Shown here: positions 35,701 to 44,700 of the stretch, piece by piece
Numbering within the stretch: position 1 is the stretch's first letter
Layout of the letters: each line of letters opens with the position of its first letter
DNA from: Diadema setosum
Taxonomy: Eukaryota > Echinodermata > Echinoidea > Diadematoida > Diadematidae
DNA: 64,000 nucleotides
Direction of reading: 5' to 3'
Assembly: GCF_964275005.1 (NCBI RefSeq)
Contig: NC_092703.1
Coordinates: 1,973,001 to 2,037,000 of the forward strand
Notes under the pieces: model-generated
What the model was told of the DNA's origin: nothing
The model's input: only the letters and a program-made list of their open reading frames with translations
Databases searched by the model: none
Made by a program: the position numbers and the translations under genes

Positions 35701-38700
35701 TCACAGGCTGCAAGAAGAAAAGTCAACGGTATGCTGAGAGTAATTATTAAACTTCTGATGGACTTTCATGAGATTAGATACACAGACAGAAAATAGGTAC
35801 AGGGAGTGAGAGAGAAAAATATCTACATTCATAATTGAGAAGGAAAACAGGTACAATATACATGAATACCCATGAGCCAGAAGTTTAATAATTATTCTCA
35901 GCACATTCTTTTGCAAAAATGTAATTATCTACAACAGCAGATTAAACACAAGATGTAAAGAGATGAATATGAGGTTTTAGTACACTGTAAAATACTAAAC
36001 TAAATGAATAATAATCAACACACAAATAATATTATGTATCACTTTGCTATCGAGCCAAGTAAAGCCAATAAACAAAAGAAAAGAAGAGGTACAGAATAGA
36101 TAAAGATGAAGGTGGATGGATGGATGAATATCAGTCAACACATCCATTAATTCACCATACATTGAAATAGAAAGACAGATAGACAGAAAGACAAACAAAA
36201 TAACAATCAAACAAGGGAAGGGATATGTTGACACATACAGTTTGATGTGGATATACTGATGAACATAAAGTAGTGAACACATATATATAAAGGGAGCATC
36301 AACATATAATACAAAAAGATAACGGCCGATGTCTGCAAAAGTAACACATATCAAAAAGGAGCTAGAAAGAGACTACACGTTAACATCTGAGATAAAACAC
36401 TAGGGAAAAGGTTTCTAGTCAGGAAAGAATAACTAATAGACTGCAAAAAGGTCACAACATATTTCAATCTTGGTCACATTTTCCATTTGTTGGTATGTTA
36501 ATTCTATTTCTAACTTGCTGAATGGGAATGAAAGAACGCTCAAAGGTTGATTTATCCACAAATTATTAAAAGAAAAAAAATATGGCAGAAGTACTGAGAC
36601 AAGTAATCATCACTATAATATCATTTCAGGGATACCATACTTAATCACAAGCTATCCTGCATAAACATCACATAATGCTGTGGTTATTTATAAGTTATTC
36701 CCTAAATCTACGGAAGTCAATTTTTTAATCATTGCAATAATGTTTATCACTTAGTTCAAAATGTGGAGTTTTGAGAGGATGAGAACAAAATAGAATTGTG
36801 TAATTTCCAAAAAACTCGAGCAACACTAGTAATGTATCTTGATGTCTTGGAAGCCATGGGGATGCCAGGGTGGTCCTACGTACCTTCTTGATCCAGGCCT
36901 GGTTTTTAGGATTGGGGTTAGCCAGCTGCTGAGGGTTGAGGAAAGTGGCATCGGTGCTGCCGGTGAAGAGACCAGGCTTCTGACTGCTGTGAGCCCAGGT
37001 CTGGATCTACGTTGTACGCATGTGATTGAGGGAACCACGAAAGTCAAAGGTCATGACATTGCAATATCAAGCTGCACATCTATGTTCTTTTCTTTTCAAA
37101 GGGGATGGCTAGTAACTGATCAGTAGGAATCAGTGGGAATGCTGGGGATGATTGTTCCAATTCTTGTGGGATTCATTCAAGAGTACATTATATATCTATT
37201 GTTGTGTGAAAATCATTTGCTTCAGAATGGTCTCATATTCAAGTAATGTGCAGTTCAATGTTTCCAGGTGAGCATGCCTGTACAGTGACGGGGCGATCGT
37301 TTATGGGCCATTAACGATCGCCCCATCACTGTACAGGCATGCTCACCTGGAAACATTAAACTGCACATTACTTCAATACAAGACCATTCTGAAGCAAATC
37401 ATTTTCACACAACAATAGATATATAATGTACTCCAATCCCACAAGGATTGAAACAATCATCCATCCCCCATCATTTACACTGATCAGTTCCTAGCCATCC
37501 CCTTTGATATCTTCTTTTTTCAGCATCTTTTGCAAAACATACTATAGAGCTCGAGAGAGTAAGAGAGAAATAGAGAGGAAGGGGGAACCATGCTCGATAT
37601 GATGTGACAGGTGCAGTAAATGAACTAAAAATGACCCAAACTTTATATAAACATAGCTAATTATGCTACAGTACACATGCTTATATATTGATGCCAGTAC
37701 AGTCATAAGCCTAGCTGTGTAGTCTGATCACAGTATGCAGTCTTGAGTCACATGACTTGTCAATGTGACCCGGCTTGCCTCCTGACCGGTCGGATTGTGC
37801 AGTATGCAGTGGACTTAATAAGACTCTACAGGAACTAGCAAGAGAACAAAAGGAAGACGAACCTGTCTCTGTGAGTGGTGTAGGACAGTGAGAGCTTCCA
37901 CGTTGTTTGGGTTGGACTGTAGCGCCCTCGCTGCCTTCAGTCTGGCCGACACGATGGCACTGATGTCATAGGCCTGTGGGCAAGTAGTAATAGAGAGAGA
38001 AATAAACAAAAGTCATAAGAGGAAGTGCAGAATGACATGCTTACAATGCACAGGGTTTCCAGCATTTCAAGAAAAACAAAATTCCCTGATTTTTCCCTGA
38101 TGAAGTCTCAAAGTTCTATGATATTTATTTTAACTCGTTTCCAGTTTCACGTTTTCCATACTGTTGCAGTGAACTACAACTATTTGTACTGCAGTCAAAG
38201 AGGCAACAATAAAAACAAAAAAAGAGCCAGTCATCCAGTGGATCTTGTTTTGACATGCAACAAAATATAACATAGTCTGACTGACTACTTTTGATTTGGG
38301 GCCAATCAAAATTCACAGACTTTCCCCTGATTTGAGGCATTTTTGTCAAATTCTCTGACTTTTCCCTGACTGGAAAAAAAGGTAAAATAATTTTCCCCGA
38401 TTTCCTTGATGGACCAGGGACCATGGTGCAGGTGTAGCTACAACATTTGTTTTGTGTTGTGCTGTTTTATTTTTATCTGGCAAAAAAAAAAAAAAGTATT
38501 GATAAGGAATGATATCATCAATGGTTCAACAATTTCATCTTGCATGGATGCTCATACACAGACGTTCATTGGATCATCTTTCAGAATGGTCATGATCACA
38601 AACATTCCTGCATACTAATTGTAATTTCATAAAGAGCATCAACTTACAAAGCCAGGTGAATCCTCAAAGACTTTGTCCTTGTCTTCAACCTGCTGTGGTG

Positions 38701-41700
38701 GGACGACGTTGGTGACCCCTGGAATATTCGGAGCAGCCGTTGGGGTAGGGGCGCCGGCGACAGCTGCCACTGTAGTGACTGCACCAGATGACCCCGCCTC
38801 CGAGGGGTTTGCTGTCGTAGTCCCTGGTGTGGAGGTAGCTGTTGAAGGGGTGGTCCCTGTGGCACTGGCAGCTGTTGATGGTTTGGCCTTTGGCTTCGTG
38901 GCAGGGGCTGTCTGCTCCACGGTCTTTGCAAGGATGGAAAAAAAATTGTACAGCATGCTTGATGACATAACACAATACCAGGCAAACTTCTAATTTTATT
39001 TTTGCTTGCAGCAATTACCACAGAAATATCCACCTGTGGGCCTTTATAATTCTTTTTTCTTTGTAAACCCTACAAATCCTGCAAAAAAAAAGAGAAAGCT
39101 TTGTGCTACATGAGAGTTTTTCATTTTACTTCTGAATGATGAAGTGATAAAAGCAAATCAATAAATTTCTTTCTGCTACTGCAACTGGTTGTTCAAATCA
39201 TGCTTTAAAGGAAGGTATGCAGACATTTGTAGATGTTCACTCATAGAGGCAAAGCTTGTTAAAAGTGACTCGAAATGCGAAGTCTATACCTCTTATCTCA
39301 ACAAAAGAAGACCACACTATCACACGACAAGGCATAGCTAAAAGTTGCTTTACAGAATGATTGTAAGTTATTACAAGCAACTTTACTTCATAAACCCACA
39401 TCGCTTGGTTGTGAACGTACCAAGCTGTTGCACAAACATTAGAATTATTCCCAAACACCTTGATTTTAATGAAACTGAGGCATAATACAGCCACACAGTC
39501 CTTCAGGAATGCCAAGAAGATACACTGGGGACTACGTCAATGGCGTAATCCTTGATCATTAACGAGTTCAAGTTACAATGTAGTTTGGGACTTTTTTGAC
39601 CATTGGCTAACAAAGAATGCCGGCATACCGACAATCTGCCACTAGGCAAGCACAGTAACATGTACATGTATTTCCCCTTGATCACCCCTATCGACTCTCT
39701 CCGCACTCACTGTCCATTGTCCGTAGGGGTCATTGGCAACGGCAACAGCAATTTCCTCTTCTTTCTTGCGATGCTGCGATCCACTGGACACCGGGAATTG
39801 TACCCTCAATTTGTCTTTGCTCGCAACTGGAATCTGCACTGCATTCTGCAAGATTGGGGTTGAATTTGACAATATGTTACATGTAAATACAGTATACATG
39901 TATGCCTTGGTAGCTATTCTCATATCACTATTTCTCGTAGCCACAATCATAAAGACAAAGTGGTACAAGCCAATATTTCAGACACACAATGAATAATTGT
40001 ATATGAAACAAATTATGCAATTAAAACTTTGAGGTTTCGTTTATTTGAAGACTTAAAATTCTTTTCTCCATGTGTGACATGCTTACCATGAGCCTACATT
40101 GTACGTCTTTATCGACAGATTGGACAACCCTGGTATTGTAAACGCATAAATTTTCACAGTACATTAATTTCCGCTTATTTCGCGCTACTTTTGGCTAGCA
40201 AAAATTCTAAAACCCGCGGAAATATCTTCAGTTTTCTCTGCATATTTTGAATGGGTCGACAATTGTGCAGCCGAATTCAAGAACCTGCGAATATGTTTTT
40301 GAGCTGCTCAGTGCAATAAAAAGTAATCACGCAAAAATATTGACCTGTACAGTAATTGGTACCCGAGAGATCAATCAGAAATTGAAAGTTTGACCACTGT
40401 AGAAGTAGAAAAAAAAAAAGCATTTCTTGCCTTGATGTTCATGACAATGGGTACAGCCTCCTTGACTTTGAAGGGATGTCGCACAAATGGCTTCGGGACG
40501 TCGCTCTCCTCCTCATCCTCCTCGTCGCTGGATCCGACGGGTCTGTTGACCGGTGACTCATCAGAGCTCTCTCCATGGGTGTTGGCAAACGCCATGCATT
40601 GTTCTGTGAACCGCTGGATGGACTGATTGGTTTGCACTATTGTCAAAAAGTCAAGTGAGGTTTGGGAAACAATCAAAGGTAAAATCAAATAAGAACAGAA
40701 CTTCTCCTTCATTTCGCTACAAAATGAAAACAAACAACTAAGAAAATCAAAGCAAACGTGTACAAAAACTTGAATGTACTTTTTTCACAAAATTAAGCAC
40801 TGAGACTGTACTTCGCTTTCATTTTAAGATATTCCTGCCTTTAGAAAACAACCTTTCCCTCAAAATATACATGAAAATTGCCTGTTCTACAAGAAATCCC
40901 ATTCATCAAAGTGAATGCCTCATAATTTACAAATTTCTTCTTTCAACATCATATCATTACATGAAAATCAAGTTTTAGATGAAAATATCTGAAATGTTAC
41001 CCCCCTACATAAAAACTTACTAGTGTCTGCAGCCTTGCGTATGGACTCTGGAACTGGAAGGTGAGCTGGTATCTCTCCAGTTTGCATCTTTGAGAGCGCA
41101 TTGGCCTTGGCAATCTCCAGGAGCTTCTTCTTGTCAATCTCTAGCACCGGCGACCAGGACCGTGACCTAGATCTGGATCTGGAGTAGGATCGGCGCCGTC
41201 TACGGAAGCCGTCGTACCTCGACCGTCGGTCGAATCGGTCTCGTTGGCCGTACCCGAGTCTGTCAAAGACACTCCTCCTTTCGCTCCGGAATTCACTGCC
41301 ATAATCCCGCCGGCGGGAATCCCTGTAGCCGCGCCTGCTGTCGTGATCCCGGTACTGTCTTGGATCGTCTTCCGGCGACGAGGGCTCCCGGGAGTCTTCG
41401 CGGGGCACCATGGTAGTGATCCAGACACCTTTGGACTCACTGAACACAGACTTCTCCACCATGGAATCCTTGTCTATGCTGATGTCGCTATCCTCACTGC
41501 CGGGAGAGGGCGTCTTCGATCGAGATCGCTTGTGCTTCTTGTGAGAACGCGAGCTTGATTTTGATTCTGAATGGCGTTTCTTCGGTCTGGAGTCTCTGTC
41601 CCGGTCCCTGCTGGCACGTTTGTCCTTCTCTCTCTCCTTTTCTCTACTTTGTTTCTCTCTTTCTTTGCTTCCTTTTTTCTTATCTTTTTTCTTGCTCTTT

Positions 41701-44700
41701 TTGTGCTTATGAGAAATTTCTCCTTCTTCAATATCACTCTCCAATGCTCCTTCCTCCTTCTCTTCTTCCTTCTCCTTTTCTTTAGATTTTGTATTGTCCT
41801 CTTTCTCAGACTTCACAGCGACAGTCTTCTGAACATTGTCATCAACTGTCATTGATAGTTGCTCTTGTCCCAAATCACTCTTACCTTTTTTATCGCTTTC
41901 TTTTTGTTTGATGCCACATGTGTCTCCTTTCTTTTTCAAACCATCTGAATCTTTGAGCTGGCTTTTCAAACTTTTTATATTTTCTCCAGTCTTCTCAGGT
42001 TGATATGTTCTCTCATCAACAGTAGGCTCCACATCATCTAATCCCTCATTCCTATTTTTTGTGCCCACCACACAGGATTCCCCTGTTTTTGATTTTCCTA
42101 CTCCTGTTGTTTCGCTTGTGTCCTTTGTCTCAACATCTTGCACATTTCCAAGAATGACAGACATTCCTGCATTTACCTCTTTGGCACTATCATCACTAGC
42201 GGGAAGCTCAGTGTCACTGTCTGGTGGCATCTTTTCTCTTCTCACAGTGATGTTAGATTCAACCTTCTGACCTTCAACGTGGGTGGCAGCATTTCCCATG
42301 TGAAAAGATTCAGGAGTTGGTTTAGGTAGACTGGAAGCGCTGCCGGTATGTGTTCCTCCCTTACCAGCAGTATCAGAACCTGCTAAAGGCGTCTTGTCAT
42401 TTTCTGCCACTGCTATCCCCAACTTCTCAGTTGTTTCACGGCCGCTTTGATCCAACTCTGCTTGTTCTGATGTTGCTGCTTTCACGTCTTGTCCACCAGC
42501 AGTGCTTGGTTCACTTTTTCCATCGTATTTCTTTTCATCACTAGTGGAATCCTCTTCCATGACCACCTCCGGCTCGACAGTCTCAGATGATGTAGGAGCA
42601 CTGATAGTCAGAGACGCCTTAGCTCCCTCAATTTGTGTCTCTTCTTTCTTTACTTTATGCTTATGTGTCTTCAGAGTTTTCCTCGACTCTTTGACCGACC
42701 CAAACTCTTCCTCCAAATGCTGCATCTTCACTACTGCAGAGGGCTTTGTTGAGCTGGTCTTGCTTCTCGTACTATCGCCATCCCTCGACTCCCTGCTGCG
42801 TCTCTTCTCTCTCTTTTCCTTGTGACTTCGCTCATCTTTCTCATGTTTCTCCAACTTCCTTCTCTCTCTCCTCTCGTGATGGCAGCCGTCATCGCTTTCC
42901 CGTGTTTCGGAGCGAGGATTGGATGAGCTGCGTCTTCTCTCTACCTGTTTACCTGAAGAACTTGATTCGGACTTACCAAAAGAACTTGATTCTGACTTGC
43001 TGGTCTTTCTTTCTTCAGCTTGAATCTCTTCTCTGTATTTTTCATCATGGCTACTCTTCTTGGATGGCCCACTTGATAAATCCTTTCCCGAATCTTTCTT
43101 ATCACAGTCTCTTTTCCTTTCACTTGCTGAGGAATTCCTTTCCTTTTTCACTTCCGCAGTACCTGTGTTTCCTAATTCAGAAGCTCGCTCTCCTGCACTC
43201 AGAGTTTTGCTATGATTGAAGTCCCTTGCTACATTTTTAGCAGTTGTCCCTTTGACATTTGAATCCTCTGGACAACCAGATTTATCATTTTTCAAAGATT
43301 TCTCATCAGGCTTCTCAAGACCCTCAGATTTTGAGTGAGAACCCGCATCCTTCTCACTTTTATCTCTCTCCTTGCTTTTACTGGACTTGTGTTTGCTTTT
43401 CTTCTTTTTTCGCTTGCTCTTTTTGTGGCTGTGTTTCTTGTGCTTACTCTTGTGCTTGTGTTTGGAAGAAGACTTCTTCTCTTTCTCACTGATCTCAGTC
43501 CCTTTGTCTGAAGCAAGATTCTCTTTGCTCTCATTCTCCTTCAACATTTCAGCATCCTCCTTCCCTCCCTCCTTAGCTCCCTCCCCGGCTTCCTCCCCAT
43601 CAGAGTCCGAGGTCGGTGTGAGTTCCCCATCCTCAAGAATCTTTCTCCATGGAAGTCCGTCGACAGCTGAAGTGTCACTCTCACTGCCATCACTCTCGTC
43701 CTCACTGCCACTGTCCGACTTCGTGTCACCGCCATTTCCCTTCACTGCAGTGTTTGGAGACTTGCTGGCTGATTGAAACAATTTGGTGGGTATCTTTATC
43801 TGTATGGTTTTCTTTTCTGCAGTGGTGCTGAGTTTTTCTGAAGCCTTTTCAAAAAGTAATGATCCTTGCAATGGCAGAACAGTTTCTTTCTTTGCTGTGT
43901 CCCTGGCAGATGTGGTAGCTGGACTATCCTTTGATGTTTTGGTTGCAATTGCATCACCCGATCCCACTTTCTGATTTGATTCTTTGGCACAGTGTTCCTT
44001 AGATACATGAAGTCTGTTAGCCTGTAGCATTTTACTCTGTGAAAAAGAAGCACAGTTCGCTTCCCCAATCTGCTCAGCTTCAGTAACTTGACCTTCTTTG
44101 GCATCACTAACACTGACAGCTTCATCTGCTACCACCACTGGTGCTCGATGCCCAGCCTTCTCATTGGTGGATGGCAAGCTAGGTTGACCAGGCTTGGATG
44201 CTTCAATCCTCTCTTCATCTTGGGCCAGGCGCTTTGATAACTGCCGGTTGATCTTAATCCTGTGAGACTTTGGTTGTTCATCAGATCTGAAAAATGGACA
44301 AAACAATGAAAAAACCAACTTCAGTGAACTATACTTGTGCCAAACAGATGACACAAACTGATGTGGTTCAACAGAGGTACATTCAATAGAATGTGATGTG
44401 CAAAAATCACCATCAAGGAGAACTGACCCTAAATCAGTCAGACAAAAAAGTTTTTGTGCAGATATAAGTATTGATAATCACTGCATCAGAAAGGACTGTA
44501 GCCTCCAACTACATGCACAGTACATGTATGTAGATAGTTGGCTCAAAGCAACATTCTGAACATTTAATGCTACTTGTACATGTAAGTCTGTATTAAACAA
44601 TAGTTTCTTTGTGCTATTCTGCATGTGTATGACACAGGAGTAAAAACTATAGAAATTAGACCATTGTACACATACCTTTTGTGAGAGTGTACTTTGTATG

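Noticed and set aside
35733-35904. Inverted repeat considered as a microRNA precursor
   Set aside because: 25-bp arms separated by about 120 bp of loop do not fit a pre-miRNA; more likely a small MITE.
41141-43776. Long open frames on the + strand opposite SON exon 2
   Set aside because: They are antisense or alternate-frame shadows of the biased Ser/Lys/Arg codons of SON.
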